Source of the DNA: Clitoria ternatea
Taxonomy: Eukaryota > Streptophyta > Magnoliopsida > Fabales > Fabaceae
Assembly (NCBI GenBank): GCA_037962975.1
Contig: CM075670.1
Span: 80,293,501-80,357,500, forward strand
Direction: 5' to 3'
Length of the DNA: 64,000 nt
Part shown: positions 48,287 to 59,952 of the stretch, piece after piece
Layout of the letters: each line of letters starts with the position of its first letter
Numbering within the stretch: position 1 is the first letter of the stretch
Made by a program: the position numbers and the translations under genes
Notes under the pieces: model-generated
Told to the model about the DNA's origin: nothing
The model's database searches: none
What the model saw: the letters and a program-made list of their open reading frames with translations, nothing else

Positions 48287-48602
48287 CATAAAACGCCTTC
48301 TCATAAGCTGAACGTAGTTGATATTTTGGACCCATTCCTTTGCTGATGTAGGCTATTGGGTGACCTTTTTGAAGTAGCATAACACCAATGCCCACTCATG
48401 AAGCGTCTGTTTCTATTGTGAAAGGTTGACCAAACTCCGGTAAAGCCAATACAGGAGCTGATGTTAAAGCTTCTCTTAACCGCACAAATGTTGTTTTTGT
48501 TTTGTCAGTCCATTTGAACTCAGTGTCTTTTTGTAGTAATTTTATCAGTGGTTGAGCAATTTTACCATAATTATATATAAACCGTCTATAATAACCTGAT
48601 AA
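48287..48602 (-). pseudogene. Reina-like pol: RT end and RNase H start
   Basis: A 316-bp island between two insertions. On the minus strand it encodes GYYRRFI..., then a run ending the RT/RNase H linker (KPLI-like LIKLLQKD), ALTSAPVLALPEF, the RNase H start with TIETDAS, then HPIAYISKGMGPKYQ and YEKAFYA. It continues at 25403 below and at 51097 above. One position is decayed (MPT*-like stop) near the catalytic Asp region. Confidence 0.82.
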
Positions 48603-51091
48603 TAAAACATCCTAACCCTTAATATAATTATCCCAATATAATTAATTAGAATAATAAAATTAAGGGTAATTTTTTTATTTTTTTTGCAGTTTATAATAAT
48701 TATTTAAACAATACCCCTGGACCAATTAAGTAAACCTTTCCCATATATGGCGATATGAGAAGGTATGAAAATAATTAAAACATAGCTTGGATAATCAAAA
48801 TGAAGATTATCATAAGAATCAGTGGAAAGCATATATTAAATTGTTAAATATAAGAAAATATGATTTTATAATAAAAGTAATAAAATCATATTAAGGTAAA
48901 TAAAGAAAATGAAGAAATTAAAGAAAATGACTTCCAATTTCTGTATATGCAATATAACATACATATGAACACATACATATATCTATATACATTCTCAAAT
49001 TTTAAACTTCAAAAAGAAGTTATCCTACATCAATTCTCAAACCTTCAAACATATATAACAACGTATACTATCAAGAGCCGGCCAAGGCTTTTACATACTA
49101 TCACAAGATATTATGTATCAATATATACATAATACTTTAGTTTCCACTGAATGCGTTCTCATATGCCTTCACTGCGTCCTATATCCACTGAAAAAGATAA
49201 CCACAATAGGGGGTAAGCATATACATATTAAATGACAGGTACTGAATTGGATTTAACGTAATTTACTATTTAATTATCCAGCTCCAACACAAATCGATAA
49301 TTCATTATAAACATTACCATACACCTTGTCATTTAACAACAATTATAATACCTCAATTGCAACAACATAACAGTACATATCATGAGCTATCTCATAGATT
49401 CTCAACCTCAATAATTATATGCAAATGCATATACATGCGGATCTGACTCTAACGATGAGATTTACATAACATAATAATATATCTCAGCTCTCAGCTGATT
49501 CGGCCATTTTACAGGTACCAAACGCGCCCATAATGTAACACCAGTCACTCTCAGTGACAGCGGTAACTCAACTCGGTGTTACGGGCTGGCCTTGAGTCCA
49601 ACTCGAAGGCGACTGTGGAATCCGAAGAAACCACCACAGGGTCCGTGCCTTATCATCAGGCCGCCCTCCCATCTGGGCCGGCATCACAGGCCCCTGTAGT
49701 CCTATGTGCGTCAGAATGCAAATGCTATGCCAAATAATGATCAATCATCAATAGACCACCTGATTACCATCATCAGGGGCTACCACTTGGTTACCATCAC
49801 CAAGGGTTTCATCTCAACAGAGCAACAAGTATAGCATGCAATAGTCAATTACAACAACATACACTAAGCTACTTCAAGCTTAATAATCATCAATTAATAT
49901 TATCAATCATCATCAATTTATCATTCATTCAATATCATTCGAAGCATTAATTTCATAACACCACATTATTGCAATCTGACATAAATCATTATCATAATCA
50001 TCACAACATATATGAACGGTATCAATCAATTCATATCAAAAATAGTTAGCTAAGGGGATAAAGCACACTCAATAATTCACGCAATCACAATCAATTCATA
50101 AATCCACCTATATGCTCTCATCCATTCATAATCTATACATTTAAGATATAAATGCTCCCCCTACCTGGAATAAAGAATTCCAGTAGCTCCTCAGGCTATT
50201 GGACATTATCCAATCATAGTTCACAAGTTCCGACTTGAATTTCTAGCTCCGAACCCATCCGAAGCTACCTCACTTGGGGAATTCAAAGCTTCTTATCCCT
50301 GAAAGCCAAGCTTCCACGTGAAAAAGAATAAGTGAAGATTGATTTCCTCTTCAATTGATAATTCCCAATAGAAATCTTTAAGACAACTTTGAATATGGGC
50401 CCGAGCACAGGCTCTAGGCAATCTTTAAGACACCCAAGCACGAATTGAATGAAGGGGTTTACCACTCGGATATTTACTTTCCCCAGGAACTATTCACTCA
50501 GAAACATACTCATTTGAAGTTAAAGTCTTTATCTGTCTAGAAGTACTTCCCCTGGAAAAGACTCACTCGGTATGTCTCAATCGGTGCCATACCACGCGGG
50601 AATTGGAAATGTCTCACTTGGTGCTATCCCACTTGGAAATGTCTCACTCGAAGACACCCCACTCGGGAAAGTTGCACTCAACTCGGAGATACCCCACTCG
50701 GGAGTTCACTACTCAGAAATATCTCGGAAACGACCCATTCGGAAACGTTTCACTTGGATTTGCCTCACTCAAAAGTGTCTCATTCGGACACAGAGTTTTT
50801 CTTTACTCGGAAGTGATTCTCTCAGTCATGCCTCACTCGCAAACATCTTAACCTTCCTTCACTCGGAAGTGTGGAACTTGGAAGCGTTTTTGCCTGAAAG
50901 GTGCTCATTCGAAGTCAGAGCCCCTTTAATCAATCCTCTTGGGAATATTCCTTTTCGAGAAAAGCACTCGTCCGAAATCAAACTCAGAAATTCTTCACTG
51001 ATAACGGATGTCTGGCGCTTTTTAATTAAAAAGAAACTCCACCGATCCTTAATGAATTATTTTCTAAAATTTTCAAATTTAGGATGTTACA
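48603..51091 (-). repeat. Solo LTR, 2489 bp, TG...TA termini
   Basis: On the minus strand it starts TGTAACATCCTAAATTTG (51091) and ends GGATGTTTTA (48603), flanked by GATAA (48598-48602 and 51092-51096). No internal coding sequence, so it is a solo LTR. Its two ends resemble D's LTR, its GC-rich box (49525-49805) resembles the relic near 15.3 kb, and its TTCCGAGTGA array (about 50880-50445) resembles C and D. Donor-like site at 50164, acceptor-like end at 49188. Confidence 0.88.
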
Positions 51092-51096
51092 GATAA

Positions 51097-51772
51097 GCCC
51101 CAAAAGCCTCTCACTTCCTTGACTATTCTTGGTTTTGGCCATTGTTGAATGGCTTGAATCTTATCAGGATCTGGCTGCACACCTGTAGATAAGATTAAAT
51201 GGCCCAAATAATTTATTTTTGTTTTTCCAAAGCTGTATTTTTTGTAATTGAGAACTAAGTTATGTTCTTGTAAGATTTGAAGGGTACTGCGCAAGCATTG
51301 AATGTGATCTAACCATGTCTTTGTATATACTAGAATATCATCAAAAAAGACTAAAATTAACTTCCTGAGGTGCTCCTTGAAGATATCATTCATTGGATTT
51401 TGGAATGTGGCTGGTGCATTGCTCAATCCAAAAGGTAAGACCACCCATTCATGGTGTCCACTGTGAGTCCTGAAAGCTGTTTTATGAATATCTTCCTCTG
51501 TCATTCGAACTTGATTATAGCCACTTCTTAGATCTAACTTAGAGAAATAGCTTCCACCATTTAATTCATCTAATAGATCTTCCATCAAAGGCATATGAAA
51601 CCTGTTTTTTAATGTCAAAGCATGTAATTTTCTAAAATCAATGCAACATCTCCAAGAGCCATTTTTTTCTTCACCAACACCAATAGAGATGCATAACAGG
51701 TTCCACTTTTTCTGATAAAACCAGTTGTAAGCAGGGCCTTAACTTGTCTTTCTATTTCTCCTTTTTAGGCAT
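51097..51772 (-). pseudogene. Reina-like pol: reverse transcriptase
   Basis: Open from 51618 to 51079 in one frame: LKNRFHMPLMEDLLDEL, YFSKLDLRSGYNQVRM, FGLSNAPATFQ and the FFDDILVYT catalytic motif, then YLGHLI and QAIQQWPKP...GFWGLS. Above 51618 the RT N-terminal part is readable only in pieces with stops (KKEK, QVKALL-like). It is cut at TTAGGCAT by the hAT element. Confidence 0.88.
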
Positions 51773-54700
51773 CAGTGTTGTTAAAATTTGGCCATGGCAC
51801 CGCCATGGCGCTATGGCGTGGCAGAAATTGAATGGCTCGATATGAAAGGGTCATGGCGTGGCGGTTTTTCATGGCGCCGCCATGGGCAAGGTGCAATATC
51901 GGTTGCTGGCGGGCCCTGGTGGAAACGGGAGGAAAAACAAAAAAAGGGTTTTGGGCCTTCGACCTGGGAGCCCAAAACTTACAAAACCCTGAAAATGAAA
52001 AAGCAAAAACCCTAAACATAATGACCACCTTCAGTTTCCCATCTCTCCCTCCATTTCAGATTCTCTCCGGCGATTCTCTGACACAATTAAGCTTTGTCCG
52101 GTGCTCGAGTCACCTTCTCCGGCATAATTTCACCCTTTCCGGCGCTCAGGTCTCCTTCTCTGATGTGTTGGTTCATCTTCTTCGACGTACTACTCGTCTT
52201 CTTTTCTTCTCTGTTCTTCTCTTTGTTAGTAGGTTCATTTTCTTCTTCTTGTTTTGTTGTGTTTGTTTCTTCTTTGTTTTGCTAGTGCCATGCTATCTTT
52301 CCTTTGATTTTCATTTCTTCTCTCTTCTTTTTTTTTCTCTTTTCTCTGTTTCCTCTCTCTGTCCATACTCCGTCCATTATTTTGTTAGTTTCATAATCCT
52401 TTTAGTTTCATTATTTGAGTTTATTCCATGGTAAATTTTTTTAAAATAATATTTCTAAATTCTAGCATTACATTACAGCATTTGTTTTATGAACAACATT
52501 TCTAGTTTCATTATTTTTTTTAGTTTCATTATTTGAGTTTATTTATTTTAGCATTACTGTAAATTTTTGTGAATAACATTCATTTTTAGCATTACAGCAT
52601 AGTTTATTTATTTTTTTGTGAACAACAGCATTTCTAGCATAACTGTATCATGTTTTTGTTCTTTTAAAGTTTCAGTTTTAAGTTTAATATTACATTATAA
52701 ATTTTTTCAATTCTTCAAAATTTTTTCTTTTAATTGAGTTTCATTTTTTTGTTTTTTGACTATCATTCTAGTGAAACAATCAACTCATTGCAGTAGCCAA
52801 TCAGTCCTAATGGCCACTGAATCTGCTTCAACACAATCCTTAAAAACAGAAGTGATCTCGGTTGGAAATATGTGTGTACCCTTACAGAAACAGACACCAA
52901 CACCACTCTTTGTAATTTTTGCGGGAAGATTATGAACGGGGGTATAACCCAAGCCAAGTAGCATCTAACCGGAAAGAAGGGAAATGTTAAGGGTTGTACA
53001 AAGTGTCCACTAGAAGTGAAAGAGGAACTTCTCAAATACGCAAAAGATAAAGCTAGGGGTGAAACTACTGAAAGTTTCAATGTGAGAGATCTAGATCTTG
53101 AAAACACGGGATATGCTGAAAGTGAGGAGGGTGAAGGAGAAAATCAAGATTTTCTCCCTTCTTCAGGCACTTCTAGTGCTTCAAAGAAGATTGCTAAGAA
53201 GGGGCCAATGGACCTGTTTTGTAGGAAACCTGAACTTGCCATTGACAGGAGAAAGAAGGAGAGGTTAAGGCAAGCTAGCATCCGAGATCATTATGACAAG
53301 GAGGCGAAGAAAAGGGTTCACTAAATAATAGCCTGATTTTGGTACACATCCGGGTTGTTATTCAACCTAATCAAATCTTCAGCCTTTCAAGACATGCTTG
53401 GTCTTGTTGGTGCCTATGGAAAAAATTTGAAAGTTGAAAGTTCCTAGTTATCTATGCCCATTCTAGTACCCTTAGTTCATTGAGGCATTTCACAGAAGGG
53501 AAGGAGTTAGTGAGACATGCACTCACTAGATTTGCCACCTCCTTTCTTTCATTAGAAAGGCTTCATCAATAAAAAATGAACTTGAGGAAGATGTTTATGT
53601 CTGATGAATGGATGAAGAACAAGTTGAGTAAGGAAGCCAATGGGAAGCAAGCAACACAGGTTGTTCTAATGCCTAATTTTTGGAAGAATATGGTCTTTAC
53701 CCTTAAAGTTATGGCACCTCTTGTTCGAGTACTTCAACTTGTGGATGGGGAAAGGAAACCAGCCATGGGCTACATCTATGAAATAATAGATAAGACAAAG
53801 GAGGCCATCATGAAATCCTTTAACAATGATGGAAGCAAATACAAGAGTGTATTTCAAATCATTGATCGTAGATGGAGTTGCCAACTTCACCAACCATTGC
53901 ATGCGGCTGGTCATTATCTGAATCCAGAGTTTTATTATTCCAACCCAAGAATTGAATATGATTTAGAGGTTACAACCAGGTTGTATGATTGTATCAAGAG
54001 GTTGGTGCCAAGTCCAGATGTGCAACAGAAGATCCTTACTAAGTTTCCAATTTATAAAGATGGTAGTGGTTTGTTTGGATACGAGTTTGCACAGAAACAA
54101 AGGAAAACCATTGCTTTTGGTGAGAATATAATTACTAATTTACTTTTCTAGTAAATTATATTTAAATTTTCACTTTTAAATCTCTTCCAAATACTGATTT
54201 TATAGCTCAATGGTGGCGGATGTATGGACATACGACACCAAACTTGCAAAAACTTGCCATCAAGATACTTAGTTTAACATGCAGCGCATCTGGGTGTGAG
54301 CGCAATTAAAGTGTGTTTGAGCAAGTAATTGTCTCAGCTCTTTATCTCATCTATCTTTAAATTTTAAAAGTTTACTAATTATAATAGTTTTGATTATATG
54401 TAGATCTATTCAAAGAAAAGAAACAGGTTGGATCATAAAAAGTTGCATGACTTGGTTTATGTCAAATACAACCAAACTCTTGCAAAGAGATACAACATTA
54501 GAGATGAAATTGATCCAATCTCACTCAATGACATAGATGAGTGCAATAAATGGCTTGTTAGGGAAATGGATGATGGCAACAATGATGGTGCAACTGATTT
54601 GGTCTTTGAGGATGATAATGCATTGGATTGGGTAACTGTTTATGCAGCTTCGGGAGTTGGAGAGCCAAGGGTATATACTAGGTAAAAAACTAAGAGGATA

Positions 54701-55247
54701 GAATCTTCAAGTGCTACTATTGCTATCAGGTCTAACAAGAAGAAGAAGGTGGCTTTATCATCCAAGGGAAAAGGAATATTAATTGAAGAAGAACCTGAAT
54801 TTGAGGACGATGGTGAGAGTGAAGAGGAAAATGAAACTGAGTTGAATTTGGAGGATTCAGAAGATGAGGATGATGAGGGATTTCTCTTTAAAGATGACTA
54901 TGGGAATGAAGATAATGACTATGTTGGGGTTGAGGAGAAAGATTAGTTTCTATTTAGTATACCTTGTTTGTTTTTGAACATTTTACTTGTAGCTGTTGAT
55001 GATTATTCTGTTTTGAACCTTTCATTAATTAGTTATGTGATGTTTTACATTGTTATGGTATAATTTTAATTGAGTTATTATGTTAGTTTTGCTTAGTTTT
55101 TCATTTTGCAGTGTTTTTTAATGTATATTTCTGCATGTAATGGAGTTTTTATCATGACCGCCATGGCTCTGCCATAACCCGCCATGGCTCCGCCATAACT
55201 TTTATGGCATTTTTTTGGCTCACCGCCATCCGCCATTGATAACACTG
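51773..55247 (+). mobile_element. hAT-superfamily DNA transposon, decayed
   Basis: 3475 bp flanked by the 8-bp duplication TTAGGCAT (51765-51772 and 55248-55255), the size made by hAT transposases. Ends are CAGTGTTGTTAAAA and, inverted, CAGTGTTATCAATGG, a short imperfect terminal inverted repeat of hAT type. Both subterminal zones are packed with GCCATGGC-like words (51790-51900 and 55150-55235), the usual place for transposase binding. It lies in the RT of the Reina-like element. Confidence 0.9.
52854..54946 (+). pseudogene. hAT transposase remnant (BED finger, C-terminal dimerisation domain)
   Basis: A BED zinc finger starts near 52854 (GWKYV, CNFCGKIMNGGITQ, HLTGKKGNV, GC) with one stop inside. 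An acidic/Ser-rich linker and PMDLFC follow (to 53324). Then comes the start of the catalytic region (FQDMLGLVGAYGK, about 53380-53430). A jump follows directly to the late part (TRFATSFLSLERLH; 53576-54151 with LVDGERKPAMGYIYE, DRRWSCQLHQPLHAAGHYLNP). The hAT C-terminal block SASGCERN...SVFEQ (about 54290) continues after a likely intron (54326-54403) into KKRNRLDHKKLHDLVYVKYN. A large part of the catalytic core is missing, so the copy is non-autonomous. The tail is acidic (to 54946). Confidence 0.85.
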
Positions 55248-55255
55248 TTAGGCAT

Positions 55256-55758
55256 GTGGATACCTGTATTGTCTTAAACAAAGTGGTTTATCATTAACCA
55301 AAGAAATCTGATGGTCATACCATCTTTTTGGAGGTAGAGTTGTGGGCTCCTTGAATAATTATTGACAGTTTTCTAATAGTTGAGTCAATTCAAAATTTTA
55401 GTTATGCGGTAATTGATGAAGAACTTCATCGGTTGAACTACTATAGCAGAATAACCCTTGAAGTGCCAACAACACAGCTTGACATTGGCCTGGTTTCAGC
55501 TTACCTATCAGTTCATAAATTTTAGCTGAAGGATGTTCACCTTGTAGGCAAACCATTTTTCTGTTGTGTTCAAATTTCATTGTCAACTGACCACGGTTCC
55601 AATTGATCTCTCCAAATGTCTTAAACCATTTCATTCCAAGGATTACACCAAAACTGCTACAAGATAATACTAAAAAATCAGCTTGAAAAACATGATCATT
55701 AAATTTCTATTCAACCGCAGGACAATTTCTAGTAACGATTAACTCTTTATCTTATGCT
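55256..55758 (-). pseudogene. Reina-like pol: protease-RT linker and RT start
   Basis: On the minus strand: DKELIVTRNCPAVE, FQADFLVL, GVILGMKWFKTFGEINWN and LTMKF, the late protease/linker wording of Reina-type elements (the VLG-W-L motif is ILGMKWFKT here). It then runs with poor conservation toward the RT start RYPH at the hAT junction. The open part is 55634-55398. Ends in CTTATGCT, the target site of the next insert. Confidence 0.75.
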
Positions 55759-57600
55759 ACCATCACAGGGAAATTTCTTATTGTTGAAGAAAAGTTTGGA
55801 AAATGTTGAATCATTTAAACCAGAACTCATGAGATTTGTTGATAACTAACATTAAGAATTCTATCTTAAATAAAGACGTTTGTTATCACTTAATATGGGT
55901 AATTTAAGTGTTTCGGGAAAAAGCCTAAGCTACAAAAGAAAAGGGGAGCCTACGTATAGAAAGCTCATACATCAAAAATCTGGAAGACTTAATTATAACA
56001 TGAACTCTTCAATCCAAGAGAAAGGAAGAATCAAAAGTCTGGTAATTCGCTTCAGAAGAAATTCTCTTGCATCAGAATATCTTACCAGACCCAGACTCGA
56101 ACAAGACCATCTCAAGCTTTAGAAAATATGAAAGCATCAGACCTTGTCATCTCCCTTCAAACCTTAGGAGCAGTTTGATACATAAAGCATCAACGATCAC
56201 AAGTCATATCCATCGAAGCTTAAAGAAAAGAATCTTGAAAGAAAGATTGACTAAATAGGGTGGATTTTAACCTAGTCTGAAAAACAACTAAGTTTCACCT
56301 CTATCTCATGCATTCAGAGATTCCCTGAATCAAAGCTTTCCTTCTTGGTGAAAATAGTGCTACATCTACTCCACCTACGACTGCACACTCCTTAAAACTC
56401 TCAAATCTGTGTTGTGTGTACAAAACATCTCTCTCTGACAACAAAAACTCTTACCCTTTGTGTAACTCCATCAAGAGATACTTTTGTCCCTTATACAACA
56501 ACTCTCTTAGCGGCTATATAATTAACAAGCCTCTTCCTAAGCTCAACAAATTGATTCCTATATAAGCAGAATCAAACTCTTCATCAACAGTAGCTCTCTA
56601 GAAGAATAAAAGAAACATTAGAAGAAAGAAAAATACATATGAAGAGCTGGAGAAAATCAAGGAACATGAGAGAGTAAGATGGATAGCTCACATAATGAAA
56701 AAGAAGAAAAATGCAAGACCTAACTATATAAGCTTGTATGCACAATAGTGAGCATTATATGTCTCTCAAGAAAAGAAAAAAGATTACAAAAGAAGAATGG
56801 AGAGTCATATAAAGAGAGAAGAGAAAGAGAGAGAGCTTGTGGGATAAACAGGCATATCACATAAAGATAGTATGATAAAAAGAAAAGAATACCTATAAGA
56901 TTCAGTTATTTATAAGCCGTTAAAAGAAGAAGGCTTATCTTGTCTTAATTCTTTCTAACTTTTGTAAATACAGGTTTGATAGACCTGACGGAAAACACTT
57001 TGGCCTGGAAAGGCTTTGGAAAGAATACTCAGGGTTTGAGCCAGGAGTGGCTTGTGAAAGAATACTTGGGTCTGCCCCAGGAGTAGGTGCATGCAAAAGA
57101 ATACTCAAAAGCACGGGGTGTGATTAGGCCAGGAGTGGTCGGAGTCAAGAATACTTGGGGCCAAGAGTAGCCAGTGTCAAGAATACTTGAAGCATTGGGT
57201 TGTGCTTAAGCCAGGAGTGGCTGGAGTCAATAATACTTGTAAGCTCGGTCAGTGTTGTTTATGTAAAAAGTTTTTACATAGTGAAAATCCTTCAAATTTG
57301 AAGGTACTGGATGTAGTCTCCGAGTTGGAGGTGAATCATTATAAATTGCTTATGTATTGTCTCTTTCTCTCTCACTCTTTACTATCAAAATTCTGGTACA
57401 TTATTATTGTTATACTTGTCAATAAAAGTCTGACAAAAATACGCTCACTCAATTAAAGTATCATGTTCTCTGCCTCTTGAAAGTTTGGTCCGCTGTGCAT
57501 AATATAATAATATTTAAATATCACCTTTTGGTTTGAAAAAGTGAAAAGACTTATTCAACCCTCCCCCCCCCCCTTTCTAAGTTTGTTCTCCGAACCATCA
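55759..57600. mobile_element. Unclassified 1.84 kb insertion (possibly a copia-type LTR)
   Basis: Flanked by the 8-bp direct repeat CTTATGCT (55751-55758 and 57601-57608) in the middle of the Reina-like protease region. It starts and ends with ACCATCA in direct orientation. No terminal inverted repeat and no coding domain are visible. Inside are a TATA-like CCTATATAAGCAG (about 56560), a purine-rich leader, an irregular repeat of GCCAGGAGTGGC/AAGAATACTTG units (57000-57240) and a C11 run (57563-57573) near the right end. The TATA-leader layout suggests a solo LTR, but TG...CA ends with a 5-bp duplication do not fit cleanly. Confidence 0.5.
57000..57240. repeat. Irregular tandem repeat, GCCAGGAGTGGC / GAATACTTG units
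   Basis: About five units of 35-60 bp, each holding AAGAATACT(T/C) and a CCAGGAGT(G/A)G word with variable spacers. Non-coding in all frames. It belongs to the unclassified insertion. Confidence 0.6.
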
Positions 57601-57608
57601 CTTATGCT

Positions 57609-57920
57609 TTTAGATTTTAGCCCCAGTTTTTTTTACCCAATTGGAACTTATAAAAGTGTGTGTACTCCCTGCGTCTATTAAAAATGGCACAGCTTGTTTC
57701 TTAATCAAACCTTTCATTTGGAGAGTGTTACCCCCAGCCACACCTTGTAAGGCATTAAGAGATATATGAACATCTGCATCCCTAAGTAAATTTAAATTGT
57801 GTTCAACTAATTTAGTTTCCTGCTCTCCATCTGATTCTAAAGTTAATTCAACAACCATTTGCTCTTGTGCACTAAAAATGGAATTTAACTTACCCCATAC
57901 CTTACATCTTTGTTATTGTG
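57609..57920 (-). pseudogene. Reina-like gag end and protease
   Basis: On the minus strand: KVWGKLNSIFSAQEQ, then MVVELTLES, HISLNALQGVAG, MKGLIKKQAVPFLIDAGSTHTFISS and NWVKKTGAKI. FLIDAGSTHTFIS is the aspartic protease active site with the catalytic Asp. Upstream (above about 57905) the gag knuckle region has only a trace (QRCK) before homology stops, where the right-hand element begins. Confidence 0.82.
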
Positions 57921-59952
57921 CATTGATGTTGATATATATAATGCAAATTGATTTGGTGATAGATCCATGTTAGATGTTAATCATGGAAATGAAATATTGA
58001 GTTATGAATATGAAATACGAGATATGAATCGATATGATGATGAATTTGTACCATGTGTGATCATGGATATGATATGTTAATTACGTATTGATTTAATGAT
58101 AGACCTATGCCGTATGTTGATTACGGATAGGAGGTATTGAGAAAGAAATTGATATGGTGGTAGACCATATATGTTGAGACCTTGATGTGCATATGCACCT
58201 TGAATATAAATTGTTGGTTAGGTCTCTTATATGCATTATGCCTGTGGCGTCTAGCCAAGGAATGCTTGATAAATGAAAATGGAACTCATGTTTGAGTTGA
58301 TTAGATGGATGATATTGAATAATTCCCTAGTATGGGTATGTTTGAATTTAAATGATTGGTTGTGCCATTTGTGAAGGATGGATTTTATATCCTTTGGCAC
58401 AAGAACCCTATATGCTATATGATATAAGTGATTTGTCGTATTCCCCTAGATTGGGACATGGATGTGTGACAAGATTATGAATGTGAAACTATATTGGCGC
58501 ATGATCAGGGTTATGTCTCGGTTTTTGTGTGTTAAAATTGAGTGGATGATTAATTTGATGTAAGCCACTAGGTGTGGTGACCCCATTGTTTGGCATGATC
58601 TTGTATGATCAATTGTTATAGAAAATTGATTTAATTGGGCCCTATGGCGGTCTAGGCTCTATGTTGTTTTGTGAGCCATATCTAATGATGTTGTGTGGTA
58701 TATGAGAATTCCACAATGGGTACTGGTAACCCTTAGACTTCCTAAGTCTATTGATTGATGGAACCATATGAATGGCTGAGCCATAACGAAATTAATTGTG
58801 AAATACGTTGTTGAAGCTAGAGCTGATATGTGATGGAATATGAATGATGAATGTAACCCCTGGTGATTGATGAAAAATAATGTTGAATTTGGGGTATAAT
58901 TGGAATTTACTATGGTATATGATTTTGTGAAGTGACCTTGGGCTAAATTGTGTGCCCTTGGGATTATGATCATTGGATTAATTAGGGATGATGATGTGAT
59001 TTAGAGATGACATGTGTGATTGTGAGTCGGTGAATAGAAATTTGATCATGTCATTACCCCCCTATTTTATTTGAAAGGTGTTATATTGATGATGGAAAGC
59101 ACATAGTGATGTTGTACTATATGAGGTGTAGGTCCAATTCATGGACTTTAGTTGTGATCTATGAGGAGAATCTCTAATGTGAAGGCTTATTATACGATTA
59201 GGTAGTCTACTTGATAAGAGTTTGGTAAATCTTTTAATGCTTGAACTGATTTATAGCCAACAAATATGTAAGCGAGACAAGAATTTTAGGCTATTTGAGC
59301 AGGGTTTTGGATGGATGAAACCCAAAGATGGGGTATTTACTTTGTGATGACTGAAAATTTAGGATCGGTATGGCATGATGGATGCCAAATTAATTGTAGA
59401 ATGACAATGAAATATGAATATGTTAGTTGTGGACTGGTGAGGATTATCACCAAGTCTTATATGGATTGGTATTGTTTGAATATGTGTGACCGATATGAGC
59501 AATGGGAATACAAAGTATTCGTCCCGATACGGTCTTACATGCCATAGGCATTGTGGCAACATGCACTTATGCGCCGACTTTATGTGTTTGTGGTGACCAC
59601 TACGGGATTGGGACGCCTTCCTGTATGTCGGATGCAGCAACACATAAGCCGGGCAGGTGTAGGGATTGTAACTGCTTATGGTGAACGTATTGAGCCTATC
59701 TAGTCATACCGAGTATGAACATGTGAGCTCTGTTGGGCGAGTTGTAATTGATGATACATGACACACTTGATGTGGAAATTTTATATTAAGAATGATGATA
59801 TGATGATGAACATGACTGGATGGACTTTGGTAAGTCCAATGTTATTCTATGGCGTTGTTGAACCTTGTTGATGTGTGGCCTGAGGTATGGCCTTGTGACA
59901 TGTGTATCGATGTTGAATTTCAAGGACGAAATTCTTTTTAGGTGGGGTGGAT
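57921..59952 (+). mobile_element. Non-coding internal region of the right-hand element (E)
   Basis: Two kilobases with no retrotransposon domain in any frame. It ends in TTTCAAGGACGAAATTC and the purine-rich AGGTGGGGTGGAT (59940-59952) directly before an LTR start. This is the polypurine-tract context shared with B, C and D, so the stretch is the 3' end of an element's interior. A GC-rich box at 59500-59700 resembles those of LTRs. Either this is a large non-autonomous (LARD-like) element or a deletion has fused an upstream LTR part to the 3' end. The left edge near 57920 is set only by the end of Reina-like homology. Confidence 0.5.

Larger units (their letters stand above)
23450..57920 (-). 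mobile_element. Old Reina-like Ty3/gypsy chromovirus split into five pieces
   Basis: Five minus-strand blocks read in order as one retrotransposon. They are gag end and protease (57920-57609), protease-RT linker and RT start (55758-55256), RT (51772-51097), RT end and RNase H start (48602-48287), and RNase H end, integrase, chromodomain remnant and 3' end (25408-23450). Each gap is an insertion flanked by an exact target duplication. Removing the insertions restores continuous homology, for example across the RNase H junction at 25408/48282 and the RT junction at 48602/51092. Frames are heavily broken, in keeping with its being the oldest layer. The 5' LTR is not seen; another element enters near 57920. 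Confidence 0.88.

Noticed and set aside
51788..52434. Overlapping open frames near the left end of the hAT element
   Set aside because: The sequence is GCCATGGC subterminal repeats followed by pyrimidine-rich DNA, giving Phe/Leu/Ser-rich peptides without domains.
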